From NCBI RefSeq assembly GCF_003337375.1, contig NZ_QPJD01000019.1:1-64000 (forward strand): a DNA stretch of 64,000 nucleotides, written 5' to 3'. This DNA comes from Paenibacillus prosopidis. GTDB lineage: Bacteria > Bacillota > Bacilli > Paenibacillales > Paenibacillaceae. The notes under the pieces were generated by a model. It had not been told where the DNA came from. It saw nothing but the letters and a program-made list of their open reading frames with translations, and did not search any database. A program made the translations under genes and the position numbers. Shown here piece by piece: positions 52,220 through 61,659 of this stretch; the first letter of the stretch is position 1, and each line of letters begins with the position of its first letter.

Positions 52220-54163
52220 TTAATCTGCTACAAAAACAGCAGGAGATGGAGGAGGATTCATTCCCTCGCCCAGGTAATAGCTTGTATGCGGCGGCTGATT
52301 ATAGGCTACGTTCTGCCAAGCGATCCCCAGACGGTATACGGGATCGTGCATGAGTGTAGGAAGCCGGTATCCGGTAACGTCCGTCGTCGTATAAATCCGC
52401 AATGCCGTACTGTCAGCTGTGCGCCATATAACCTCCTCCCGCCAGTCGCCGAACAAATCAGCCTGGAGGCTAGGGGTACCTTTGGTATGATTATTTGAGA
52501 GTGTTCCGTCCGCAGATAATAGCGTTACAGGCAGGTTGTTGACGTAGTCCCACTTTTCGATCTTGCCGACGCCTGTGGCGGTTGTGGCGTTCCAATTATG
52601 ATCGAGCAGCTCGCGCTGAAGATCGCCATCCCACCAGATACCGAAGTTGATGGAATTCGGCTGTGTACTGCTTATCTTGACACCGGATGCACTGAATAGC
52701 CCGTATCCGCCAGAAGCCCACACTTCCTCGCCCGGATAACCGGGATGGATATCCGCTGACATTCCGCGTCCCGTATCTTTACCGGTAAACAGACCCCAAA
52801 TGGTTTCCCCCGTATCTGCGTCACGGAATTCCAAGCCGTAAGCAGCAGTTTTTGATTCATGGACTTGGAAGAGCTCCATCCCAGGCCTGCCCGGATCTAG
52901 GTCCCCTAGATGCATCGCGTCGCCGTGTCCGAGACCCGTGGTGTACAGGCCTTGGCCGTTATTGTCAATGGCACAGGCGCCGTATATGATTTCGTCTTTG
53001 CCGTCGCTGTCCACGTCGGCCACACTCAGGTTGTGATTCCCTTGACCAGCGTATCCGGATAGTCCAGGGGTACTGGAATCAAACGTCCATACTTCGGAAA
53101 GCTGACCTTCGCGCCAATTATATGCGGTAATCACCGTCCGTGTGTAGTATCCCCGGGCCATGATCAAGCTTGGATGCTTTCCGTCCAAATAGGCGATGCC
53201 AGCCAGGAACCGATCCACCCGGTTGCCGTAGCCGTCTCCCCAGTCACTCACATTGCCGCGCGGCGGATTGTAAGGAATAGTCACCAGCTCCTTGCCGGTG
53301 GCCCCCTCGAATACGGTCAAGAATTCCGGTCCCGACAAGATGCGGCCGGCCGAATTGCGGTAATCGGCATTTGGATCGCCTATTACTTTGCCGGCCCCGT
53401 CAATGGTGCCGTCAGCCGTTTTAAAGGCCAGTTCCGCTTTGCCGTCGCCATCCAAATCATATACTATGAATTGCGTATAATGTGCACCGGCTCGAATATT
53501 ACGTCCCAAACTGATTCTCCACAGGAACGATCCGTCCTGCTTGTAGGCATCCATATAGACGGGACCGGTAGTTCCGTCCTGGGAATTATCCTTCGAGTTG
53601 GACGGATCCCACTTGACGATCAATTCGTATTTACCGTCTCCGTCCAAATCCCCGACGCTTGCATCATTCGCGCTGTACGTGTAGGCTGAACCGTCAGGAT
53701 TGATGCCTCCAGCCGGCTTTTGAAGAGGTACATCGCGATAAGCTTGCCCCCATACGGAGGCCGGTCCCGACGGCTGCCGTTCCTTGCCGCTCCATATAGG
53801 CGTGACGGTATAACGGGACTCTGTCGTTCCTTCCGGATCAAGGAGGTTCGTGGAGGAAGTTATAGCCGTATCATTCAATCTTACTCCATCACGATATACA
53901 TGGAAGGAAATACTTGCCGGATCCGTGCCCAGCAGCCGCCAGCTTACAAATACACCATTGTCCGTTTTAACAGCTGTAACTCCGCGGTCCAGAAACTCCA
54001 TTTGCCGTTTTCCCTCTGTTGTAGCTAATATTACCGAACCTGATTCCGCAACCGCTCTCAATGGAGCGCTTACCGTGACGATTTGCAGTGATGCAAGCAG
54101 ACAAGCTCCGGTAAGGGCAGCCCGCCGCTTCCACGGCGTTTTCTGTTTTTTCTTTTTCATCAT
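52220..54163 (-). CDS. rhamnogalacturonan lyase, polysaccharide lyase family 11
   Basis: Secreted YesW-like endolyase that cleaves the rhamnose-galacturonate backbone of pectin rhamnogalacturonan I by beta-elimination. The 647 residues start with a basic signal peptide, followed by an Fn3-like region and an eight-bladed propeller with repeated calcium-binding loops (DLDGDGKYEL, DLDGDGKAEL, DVDSDGKDEI). GDWREEVIWR and HDPVYRLGIAWQN are family signatures. ATG 54163 follows AGGAGG; TTG 54166 and ATG 54160 are alternatives. It is divergent from two esterases that act on the same polymer. Confidence 0.92.
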   Translation of the reverse strand: MMKKKKQKTPWKRRAALTGACLLASLQIVTVSAPLRAVAESGSVILATTEGKRQMEFLDRGVTAVKTDNGVFVSWRLLGTDPASISFHVYRDGVRLNDTAITSSTNLLDPEGTTESRYTVTPIWSGKERQPSGPASVWGQAYRDVPLQKPAGGINPDGSAYTYSANDASVGDLDGDGKYELIVKWDPSNSKDNSQDGTTGPVYMDAYKQDGSFLWRISLGRNIRAGAHYTQFIVYDLDGDGKAELAFKTADGTIDGAGKVIGDPNADYRNSAGRILSGPEFLTVFEGATGKELVTIPYNPPRGNVSDWGDGYGNRVDRFLAGIAYLDGKHPSLIMARGYYTRTVITAYNWREGQLSEVWTFDSSTPGLSGYAGQGNHNLSVADVDSDGKDEIIYGACAIDNNGQGLYTTGLGHGDAMHLGDLDPGRPGMELFQVHESKTAAYGLEFRDADTGETIWGLFTGKDTGRGMSADIHPGYPGEEVWASGGYGLFSASGVKISSTQPNSINFGIWWDGDLQRELLDHNWNATTATGVGKIEKWDYVNNLPVTLLSADGTLSNNHTKGTPSLQADLFGDWREEVIWRTADSTALRIYTTTDVTGYRLPTLMHDPVYRLGIAWQNVAYNQPPHTSYYLGEGMNPPPSPAVFVAD

Positions 54164-54458
54164 CAAATCCTCCTCTATGGAATGCTGTCTTTGATTGCGA
54201 CATGCTTAAAGTAAATTATGGAACCATCTTTCGTAAATAGGAGATATTTAAACGGTTTGAATATTTTTGCTGACAAGAAAGTGCGAGTCCGGCAAAAAAA
54301 TGCTAAACCGTTATAGGCCAGTTCATCATAACTTATTTGTTATATGCAAAAAGTTCTTATTGATGGAAAATACTGACTTGTATAAATTTATTTTAAACGA
54401 TAAAGGGAGGTGGGAAGCTTACTTTTTTTCATTCAAAATAAATGCGGAGGATGAGTAG

Positions 54459-56111
54459 ATGAATAAAAAAAGAATCAAAAACATGGTAATCATTACTCTA
54501 TTGTTAAGTGTAATCGGAACTGGTAGCGTTCAATCCGTCATTCCGGCAGCAGAGGCGGCCCCCTCCAAGAAATCGCTGCTTCTATTTGACTGCGGGACAG
54601 GGGCGGCGGCTACTGGTTATACACAGCTGTTACCGTCTAGCGCTTTCAACGTGACGCTAGGGTATGGATTTGAGGATGCTACTAAGGTCACTTCCCAGAG
54701 TCGGGAGTATCCTGACGCGCTTCGCGGCGATTTATGCCTGCCGAACGATACCTCGTTTAAAGCGAATGTTCCTGATCACACTTATCAAGTTACCATTATA
54801 TCCGGTGACCAGGAGGCCCCATCGTCCATGAGCGTAACGGCAGAATCCGTTCACGCAGCGGATTTTTCCGCCGCCGCCGGGAAATTTGATCAACAGAGCT
54901 TTCAGGTTCAAGTTCAAGACGGTCAATTGAACCTGGCCTTTTCCGGTACTTATCCTGCGGTAAATGCTATAGAAATTTCAAAGGTTTACCGGTTTGATTT
55001 TGGTCCCGGCCTCGTAGAACCGGGTTACGAGAAAATACTGGAGAATACAGAATACACGACCGGCAGAGGATTCGGTTTTGCGGATGTGACGAAGGTTACC
55101 TCCGCGGACCGCGAGGCTCCCGATAATCTTCGCAGTGATTTCGTGATGCCGGGCGGGACCTCCTTTGATGTGGATCTGCCGAACGGGGATTATCAGGTAA
55201 CTCTGATAGCGGGCGATCAAACGAGTGCGAACCTCATGGATGGCGTTTCGGAAGGGATAACGAAAGTAAGGGCGGTATCGACTGCAGCAGGCCAATTTGC
55301 ATCCGTTTCCTTTAACATCGCCATCATTGACGGTCAAATGAACCTGGAGCTGGCAGGTTCGGATGCGCGCATGAATGCATTGGTGCTAACCAAACTGCCG
55401 AATCGTGTTCAGGGTCAAGTACCGAACGTGTATTTAGCAGGCGATTCGACAGTGATGACCTATTCTTCCCGTTATTATCCGCAAGCCGGCTGGGGACAAA
55501 AAATCGCGAATTATTTTACAAAAGATGTGACCTTCACCAATAAAGCCATTGGAGGCAGGAGCTCCAAGAGCTTTGTCAAGGACGGGCGCCTGGATAACAT
55601 TCTGACGGAAATTCGTCCGAATGACTTTTTATTCATTCAGTTCGGACACAATGATGCTTCCAGCGTACCCGAGCGGCATACGGATCCTTATACCACTTTT
55701 AAGCAATACTTGGCGATGTATGTTGACGGCGCACGGCAGCGGCAAGCGCAGCCCGTGCTTATTACGCCAGTGGGACGAAGAAGCTGGGATAGCGCAGGCC
55801 TTTTCAAAAATGATTTTCCGGACTATTACGAGGCCATGCAGCAGGTGGCGGCGGAGAAAAGCGTACCTTTGCTCGATTTGAATGCAAGAAGCATCGCGTT
55901 TTACAATTCGGTCGGAATTGAGGAATCCAAGTCGCTTTTCTTTTGGCTGGAACCAGGGATATATCCGAACTGGCCGAACGGCGTACAGGATAATACCCAC
56001 TTTCAAGAGTTCGGGGCCGAACAAATTGCAAGACTTGTTAGCGAAGGCGTTCGCGATTTAGATTTGCCGATTGAAGCTTACTTATTGCAAAGGAGCGATT
56101 ATAGTGAATAA
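54459..56111 (+). CDS. secreted rhamnogalacturonan acetylesterase-like SGNH hydrolase with two N-terminal modules
   Basis: Signal peptide (residues 1-33) and two copies of a beta-rich module: the first begins LFDCGTGAAATGYTQL, the second FDFGPGLVEPGYEKI. An SGNH esterase domain of RhgT/YesT type follows from about 320: block I LAGDSTV, block II GGRSSKSF, block III FGHNDAS and the catalytic DNTH late in the chain. It likely removes acetyl groups from rhamnogalacturonan so that the lyase can cut. The start follows GCGGAGGATGAG. It is translationally coupled to the next esterase by an 8-nt overlap. Confidence 0.87.
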   Translation: MNKKRIKNMVIITLLLSVIGTGSVQSVIPAAEAAPSKKSLLLFDCGTGAAATGYTQLLPSSAFNVTLGYGFEDATKVTSQSREYPDALRGDLCLPNDTSFKANVPDHTYQVTIISGDQEAPSSMSVTAESVHAADFSAAAGKFDQQSFQVQVQDGQLNLAFSGTYPAVNAIEISKVYRFDFGPGLVEPGYEKILENTEYTTGRGFGFADVTKVTSADREAPDNLRSDFVMPGGTSFDVDLPNGDYQVTLIAGDQTSANLMDGVSEGITKVRAVSTAAGQFASVSFNIAIIDGQMNLELAGSDARMNALVLTKLPNRVQGQVPNVYLAGDSTVMTYSSRYYPQAGWGQKIANYFTKDVTFTNKAIGGRSSKSFVKDGRLDNILTEIRPNDFLFIQFGHNDASSVPERHTDPYTTFKQYLAMYVDGARQRQAQPVLITPVGRRSWDSAGLFKNDFPDYYEAMQQVAAEKSVPLLDLNARSIAFYNSVGIEESKSLFFWLEPGIYPNWPNGVQDNTHFQEFGAEQIARLVSEGVRDLDLPIEAYLLQRSDYSE

Positions 56112-57276
56112 GGGGAAATGGATGAAAGCGTTATGTGCTTTTTTTATGGTGGCCGTCTTATTTAGCGTCATGCCGAATTTGCATGTTGAGGCGACAATGA
56201 GCGAGTTAAAGTTTGATTTTGGCAGCGGTAGTGTGGAATCGGGTTATATTGGGGTCAGCGCTTCTGAAAGCTACAGCCAGACAAAAGGTTATGGATTTAA
56301 TACGCCGGAAAATATGCTGAATGTTACTGCATCCGGCACGGGTGAGGCAAGCGATGCCGTTCAATTTCTAACTTATGGCACGAAAAGCACAAACACGTTT
56401 AATGTAGATCTTCCAAATGGACTTTACGAGATTAAGGTCACATTAGGAAACACCGCAAGAGCAAGCGTGGCGGCGGAAGGGGTTTATCAAATCATCAATA
56501 TGACAGGAAATTCCGCTGCAGATAAATTTCAAATTCCGATTACAGACGGACAATTAAACATACTCGTAACGGAAGGCAAGGCAGGTACGGCTTTCACCTT
56601 AAGCGCCTTAAAGATCAGGAAGCTTTCTGATACTCCTGTTACTAATAGAACGATCTACATAGGCGGAGATTCGACCGTGTGTAATTATTATCCGTTAGAC
56701 AGTAGTGTGCAGGCCGGATGGGGACAACTTTTTCCGGACTTTATTAGCGCAAAAACATTTCAAGTGAGAAATATGGCTTCAGGCGGTCAGATTGCAAGGG
56801 GTTTCCGGAATGATGGACAACTGGAAGCCATACTGAAGTACATTAAGCCAGGAGATTATTTTATACTGCAGTTAGGAATAAATGATACAAACCCAAAAAA
56901 CAATACGACCGAAGCGGAATTCAAAGAGATTATGCGCGATATGGTCGGGCAAGTTATAGCTACAGGTGCCACTGTTGTCTTATCCACTCCTCAAGGCAGA
57001 GCGACAGATTTTAATTCCGAGGGCGTGCACACTTCCGTGAACAGATGGTATCGGCATGCCACGCTGGCCTTGGCGCAAGAAGAAAATGTTCCACTCGTTG
57101 ACCTTAACGTTTTAAGTTCAGCATACTTTACATCAATAGGTCCGATCGCTACAAGTGCGCTTTATATGACGGGAGATAGCTTACATCCTAATCGCCAAGG
57201 AGCAGCGGAACTCGCACGAATTGTAGCCGAGGACTTGCAGAAACAAGGCTTGGATGGTTTTTCTATTGATGAATAA
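56104..57276 (+). CDS. second secreted SGNH esterase of the pectin block
   Basis: 390 residues: signal peptide ending near HVEA, one N-terminal module (LKFDFGSGSVESGYIGV) like those of its neighbour, and an SGNH domain with block I IGGDSTV, block II MASGGQIARG, block III LGINDTN and the catalytic GDSLHPN. The GTG start lies 8 nt after AAGGAGCG; the open frame extends upstream into the first esterase. Its divergence from the first esterase suggests a different acetyl position or polymer. Confidence 0.85.
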   Translation: MNKGKWMKALCAFFMVAVLFSVMPNLHVEATMSELKFDFGSGSVESGYIGVSASESYSQTKGYGFNTPENMLNVTASGTGEASDAVQFLTYGTKSTNTFNVDLPNGLYEIKVTLGNTARASVAAEGVYQIINMTGNSAADKFQIPITDGQLNILVTEGKAGTAFTLSALKIRKLSDTPVTNRTIYIGGDSTVCNYYPLDSSVQAGWGQLFPDFISAKTFQVRNMASGGQIARGFRNDGQLEAILKYIKPGDYFILQLGINDTNPKNNTTEAEFKEIMRDMVGQVIATGATVVLSTPQGRATDFNSEGVHTSVNRWYRHATLALAQEENVPLVDLNVLSSAYFTSIGPIATSALYMTGDSLHPNRQGAAELARIVAEDLQKQGLDGFSIDE

Positions 57277-57645
57277 GCAATATATATAAAAGAACAAGCT
57301 CAAACGCCACTAAGAAATATGGCGGTTTGAGCTTGTTCTTTTCCGGTGACCTTTTCTCAACTAAAGGTAGTTAACGTAAGCGTTGAGATGTTAAGGCAAA
57401 TTTTGAAAGAATGGAAGCGGATCCAATGTCCTCGGCCAGGCGTATAGTTATTTTAAGTACATTTTAAGGCTATAGCAGATCCTATGTCGCACAGTTTGCA
57501 TTTTAGGCATCTTTCACACAAATAGCGAATCCTATGTCCGCATAAGAGTGAATCCTGATCTGCGAAAACACTGGCGTCTCTCATTGCAGGTCTTATATCC
57601 ACTTACTGGCCTTATTTTTTAGTGGGAAAACAAGGAGGATCATAA
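57277..57645. other. gene-poor stretch with degenerate repeats
   Basis: After the terminator at 57288-57342 no convincing gene is seen. Between about 57417 and 57600 the motif GC(A/G)(A/G)ATCC-ATGTC recurs (57417, 57474, 57525, with weaker forms at 57546 and 57586), together with CATTTTAAGGC/CATTTTAGGC words. It looks like decayed tandem repeats of about 50 bp. Confidence 0.5.
57288..57342 (+). terminator. terminator after the esterase genes
   Basis: A very long stem: AAAAGAACAAGCTCAAACGCCA with its near-perfect complement ending in TTCTTTT. Confidence 0.9.
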
Positions 57646-57789
57646 TTGACAGTAATAGTAATAAAGAGGAAATCGAACAGAAATAAAGAATTAATATTGG
57701 TAGTGTTGCCCATTAGGGGAGTAAGGCATAATAAATCATTTAATAAGGGGTTCGCAAAAGGTCATGTTGCTGGAAAAATTATTTCTTAA
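57646..57789 (+). CDS. possible 47-residue leader ORF ahead of the kinB-like gene
   Basis: TTG start 7 nt after a perfect AAGGAGG and 48 codons in all, overlapping the kinase gene by 26 nt in another frame. The product is basic (MTVIVIKRKSNRNKELILVV at the start) with one short hydrophobic stretch. It could couple translation to the kinase, whose own ribosome site is poor, or be chance. No family is recognised. Confidence 0.35.
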   Translation: MTVIVIKRKSNRNKELILVVLPIRGVRHNKSFNKGFAKGHVAGKIIS

Positions 57790-59029
57790 CGTCCTTATTG
57801 TCTTAGCTCCAGTTTTAGTCTTTACCGTGTTTGGCGACCGCTCTCGGTACTCCAACTCTCCTTATGCGATAGGTCTTTTGCACGGGATTTCGTCTTCACT
57901 ATGCCTGATTTTCTCATACTACGCACTAGATTTATACTGGGATCTCAGGTATGTCCCACTTGTGATTTCTACGGTGTACGGTGGACCGGTTGCTGGTTTT
58001 ATTAATTTCCTGATGATTTTGGCTACCCGTACTTATCTAGGCGGAGACGCGCTATTGTTTGGATTTATAAGCATTACGTTGGCGTTTTTGGGACCTTTAT
58101 TATTTGCCAAGAAAATCGCTCGATTAACCGGGCGCAGGCGAATAAGAGCAGTGGTCCTCATTTCCGTAATCCCCTCTGTTGTTATGCTGCTTATTTTAAT
58201 TTCATATACATTCCTTAAACAGGTTGAAAAGCCCTTGGATTTTGAGCCCATCTGGGCAGTTTTGTTTTTTGGATTGATTCAAACCTTAGGGACTTGGTTA
58301 TCCTGTACGCTTCAGGAATTTAACTTTGAAAGAGCTTTAATGAAAGAGGAAATTCAACGTGCAGAAAAGCTTAAGACATTAGGTGAAGTCGCCGCATCCA
58401 TTGCACATGAGATCCGCAATCCGTTGACTGTTGTTCAAGGCTTTTTACAACTCATGAGTGCAACAATCGTCGAGGGGAAAAATCGAAGTTATTTACAATT
58501 TGCGTTAGATGAGCTTGCAAGAGCAGAGGTAATCATTAATGATTATCTCAACTTTTCAAAGCCAAAATTGACAAAATACGAAAATTTTTCTTTATCTGAT
58601 TTAATTGAGAATATCACTATACTCTTAACGCCGTTGGCAAGTTACAAAGGAATACAGTTCGATAACCAAGTGGAACAGCAAATTCATATGTACACCGATC
58701 GCGGTCAGCTGCAGCAAGCATTAGTCAACGTAATTAAAAACGCAGTAGAAGCTTCACCTGAAAAGGCAGTAGTACAAATAAAACTGGTAGTAAAAGGTGA
58801 TCGAGTTGAACTGAAAATAATTGACAAAGGCAAAGGGATGACCCCAGAAGAGATCAAGCGAATCGGGACTCTGTTCTATACCACGAAAGAAAGTGGGACA
58901 GGACTCGGCACCTCTGTTGCAGTACGAATCATTGAGGCGATGAAAGGAAGCATAGTTTATGAAAGTGAAAAAGGCAAAGGAACCGTTTGCACCATTTCTT
59001 TGCCGTTAGAATTACAAAACAGCTTTTGA
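57764..59029 (+). CDS. KinB-like sporulation sensor kinase
   Basis: 421-residue membrane histidine kinase. Residues 1-195 form six membrane helices of the LytS-type 5TM receptor kind (GPVAGFINFLMILATRTYLGG). The dimerisation box follows with the phospho-histidine in AASIAHEIRNPLTVVQGFLQ, then HATPase motifs NVIKNAVEAS, IDKGKGM and GTGLGTSVA. The architecture and length match KinB, which feeds phosphate into the Spo0F-Spo0A relay. There is no kapB-like gene beside it. The ribosome site before ATG 57764 is weak (AAAAGG). Confidence 0.83.
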   Translation: MLLEKLFLNVLIVLAPVLVFTVFGDRSRYSNSPYAIGLLHGISSSLCLIFSYYALDLYWDLRYVPLVISTVYGGPVAGFINFLMILATRTYLGGDALLFGFISITLAFLGPLLFAKKIARLTGRRRIRAVVLISVIPSVVMLLILISYTFLKQVEKPLDFEPIWAVLFFGLIQTLGTWLSCTLQEFNFERALMKEEIQRAEKLKTLGEVAASIAHEIRNPLTVVQGFLQLMSATIVEGKNRSYLQFALDELARAEVIINDYLNFSKPKLTKYENFSLSDLIENITILLTPLASYKGIQFDNQVEQQIHMYTDRGQLQQALVNVIKNAVEASPEKAVVQIKLVVKGDRVELKIIDKGKGMTPEEIKRIGTLFYTTKESGTGLGTSVAVRIIEAMKGSIVYESEKGKGTVCTISLPLELQNSF

Positions 59030-59108
59030 GCTTAGTGAAGCGGATGCTGATGGTAAAAGGGTCTGCCCTCGCCATTTGATGACAAAGAACAGACCTGAAA
59101 CAACCTGC

Positions 59109-60524
59109 TTATGGAAGCTGCTTCACAGTAAGCGTGAACGTTTTTATATCTCCGGCTCCATTGTTACTGATCAGTCCCATCATTGTTACTGTAATATCGC
59201 CTTTGCCATGAGCCGGGCGGTTTACGACCGTTCCATTATCGGAAATGACGGACGGGTTAGACGAATACCAGACGATCGTGCTGCCGTAATAACCTATGCC
59301 GGTAAGTCCGATCGGTTTGGTGACGGAACCCGCGGAATCCTTATCGGCGAATGTAATATTCAGGTCCGCTTTATCGGCAGCTACCTTTTCGACGCTCGTA
59401 AATTCTCTTTTGACAGTTAAGTAAAAGACTTTGAGGTCCGACACCCCGTTACTCGTGATGACGGCAGTCAGAGCTATTGTTACGTCTCCTGCCGTAACCG
59501 CGGGACGATGAATGGTTTTACCGTCGGCTGAAAGGATATCCGGAGCGCTGGAGCTCCAAAGGATGCCCGAACCGTTTGCCCCTGCCGTTGGTAATTGATC
59601 TAACGGCCGGGTAACGCGGCTTATCGTATCCGAACCGCCGAAATCAATATCAAGGGCAGCTTTGTCGCTTGCGACCTTCTGTGCATCCGTGAGCTGCTGT
59701 TTAATGGTTAACTGGAAGGTTTTCGTCGCAGAGGCGGTGTTGTTAACGGCATACGCCGTCATGATGACGATCGCGTCTCCACTGCCGGAGGCCGGTCGGT
59801 TAACAGTCTTTCCATCGTTTGAAATAATCGTCGGGGCGCCGGAGAACCATGTGATCGTCGAGCCGTTGTTACCTCTGGCGGGAAGCGCTTTTAACGGCTG
59901 CGTCACGCGGTCGGCCGTATCCGTGCCGTTGAATTGTATTTGGAGCCCAGCCAGATCAGCAGCCGCTTTTTGCGCATCCGTCATAGTTGCTGGGACTGCT
60001 TTGACGATCAACGTAAACGTCTTGCTGGCCGTTGCCTGGTTGTAGCGAAGGTTAGCCGTCATCACGACGGTTTCATCCGCCGATTGCGACCGGTTCACAG
60101 TTAGTCCATTATTGGAAATAACATTCGGTTTGTTGGAGCTCCACGTAATGGCAGAGCCATTATTCCCTTTAACGGGAAGCTGGATAGCACTCGTTACCCA
60201 ATCGGCCCGATTCCCGTCTGCGTAACGGATTTGCAGTGTTGCTTTGTCCCCGGAAACGCGTTGAGCATCCGATAAGCCTTGGTTTTCTTCATCCTTATCT
60301 TCTTTACATTTCTTTTGATGCTTTTCAATATTCGCTTTTATAGCCGCTCTCGCCTTCTCATTCTTAACTTTATCGAGCGCTTTCAGCAAGCCCGGCGGTA
60401 CACATTCCTTTACGTTCTTCCCGTGATCCTTTGGTTCATGCTTTCCTTTGTCGCCACTAGCCATTGCAGTACTGCTGAATAGAAGCAAGGAACCTATTAC
60501 GATTAGCGATAACCACTTCTTCAT
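59109..60524 (-). CDS. secreted protein with four atrophied-Ig-like repeats
   Basis: 471 residues. A signal peptide (MKKWLSLIVIGSLLLFSSTAMA) is followed by a charged segment with two Cys (CVPPGLLKALDKVKN...KKCKED) and four tandem repeats of about 87 residues. Each repeat has TDAQKVASDKA-like starts, a RVT-PL segment, NGS-I-WSS, P-VIS-DGKTVNRP and a TFTLTVK end. The pattern fits the BIg/atrophied bacterial Ig domain found in Paenibacillus surface proteins. It lacks S-layer or sortase signals, so it may be released. Start after GAGGAGTGA. Confidence 0.8.
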   Translation of the reverse strand: MKKWLSLIVIGSLLLFSSTAMASGDKGKHEPKDHGKNVKECVPPGLLKALDKVKNEKARAAIKANIEKHQKKCKEDKDEENQGLSDAQRVSGDKATLQIRYADGNRADWVTSAIQLPVKGNNGSAITWSSNKPNVISNNGLTVNRSQSADETVVMTANLRYNQATASKTFTLIVKAVPATMTDAQKAAADLAGLQIQFNGTDTADRVTQPLKALPARGNNGSTITWFSGAPTIISNDGKTVNRPASGSGDAIVIMTAYAVNNTASATKTFQLTIKQQLTDAQKVASDKAALDIDFGGSDTISRVTRPLDQLPTAGANGSGILWSSSAPDILSADGKTIHRPAVTAGDVTIALTAVITSNGVSDLKVFYLTVKREFTSVEKVAADKADLNITFADKDSAGSVTKPIGLTGIGYYGSTIVWYSSNPSVISDNGTVVNRPAHGKGDITVTMMGLISNNGAGDIKTFTLTVKQLP

Positions 60525-60680
60525 ACCCGATCACTCCTCATTTCTCAAAATGGTAATTGTTGCCTTACTGAGAGGATTCGGTTAGATATGGAAGTTTGTG
60601 GGGGCTACCGCAAAAAATCTTTCAATCGGTCTTTTTAAACAAGCTGAAATCGGATTTTATAGCTATTCGTAAAAATAGTA

Positions 60681-60733
60681 AGGCAAACTTCACTCGCCAT
60701 GAGTCCAGCATCACGGGAAATGAGGTTTGCCTA
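60681..60733 (-). terminator. weak terminator after nadK
   Basis: AGGCAAAC-TCA pairs with TGA-GTTTGCCT around a long loop. On the minus strand a T-rich stretch (TTACTATTTTTA) follows. Confidence 0.4.
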
Positions 60734-60763
60734 TACTTGTCCTAACAAAATGTTAACGGCTTG

Positions 60764-61561
60764 CTAACGTACGTCGTATCCAAGGAAAGCTTCGCGTACC
60801 CGGTTCCAGAAAGGAAACGGACGATAGCGGGCAAAGCTGACTTTGCGGCTGGATACGTTGCAGCGAATGGAGCGGATGTCGCTGCGCATAATGCTGACAT
60901 GATCGACCGTAAGCTGCAGCCGCTGCTCTTTCTTCGAGATGATGTCGCAATGATGATGCTGAGGGAGCAGCACCGATGAGCCAAGCGTACGGTAGACGCG
61001 ATTATTGATGGATGCGATCTCAGCGATTTGCAACGATTCAATTGACGGATGGACAATTGCGCCGCCTAAACTTTTGTTGTAAGCCGTGCTTCCTGAAGGG
61101 GTAGAAATGACAATTCCGTCGCCGCGGAACATTTCGAACATTTCATCATTTATGTTGATTTGTACGACAAGCGTCCCGTCTACACCTTTTAGCGTAAATT
61201 CATTTAGTGCTAAATAGTGACGGCTTTCTGTAGGCGTTTCCAGCTCGATCTCCACTAACGGGTACCTTACTATTCTCGGTGTTTCGTTAGCCATCATTCC
61301 GACAAGCTCCTCTAGCTCGTCTGCCTGCCAATCCGCGTAGAAGCCAAGATGGCCTGTGTGAATTCCGACAAAAGCGACATCCGTAATTTGATCGACATAA
61401 GTATGAAAAGCTTGCAGCAGCGTACCGTCCCCACCAATGGAAATGACGATTTCCGGCGTTTCGTCATTTCGAATGAAGCCGCGCTCTGCAGCTAGTTGGT
61501 GAAACTTTTCCGTTAACGCTTTGGATAACGAATCCCCTCGATCGATAACCGCATAATTCAA
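60764..61561 (-). CDS. nadK: NAD kinase
   Basis: Phosphorylates NAD to NADP. 265 residues with the diagnostic GGDGTLL motif, VGIHTGHLGFYADW, LALNEFTLK and the Gly-rich STPSGSTAYNKSLGGAIVHPS, close to Bacillus PpnK/NadF throughout. The TTG start follows AAGGAGA at good spacing. It lies 98 nt downstream of ylbJ on the same strand. Confidence 0.95.
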   Translation of the reverse strand: MNYAVIDRGDSLSKALTEKFHQLAAERGFIRNDETPEIVISIGGDGTLLQAFHTYVDQITDVAFVGIHTGHLGFYADWQADELEELVGMMANETPRIVRYPLVEIELETPTESRHYLALNEFTLKGVDGTLVVQININDEMFEMFRGDGIVISTPSGSTAYNKSLGGAIVHPSIESLQIAEIASINNRVYRTLGSSVLLPQHHHCDIISKKEQRLQLTVDHVSIMRSDIRSIRCNVSSRKVSFARYRPFPFWNRVREAFLGYDVR

Positions 61562-61659
61562 AGGTAAATCTCCTTCCGATCTCCATAGTACTTAAGATGA
61601 TAAAGGAAATTGCCCTCATTTTCAATGAGCCGAGCGCGAGACTTAATAAGCCCGACTGA

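Noticed and set aside
57646-57651. TTGACA as a -35 element for the kinB-like gene
   Set aside because: No acceptable -10 hexamer lies 16-18 nt downstream (positions 57668-57675).
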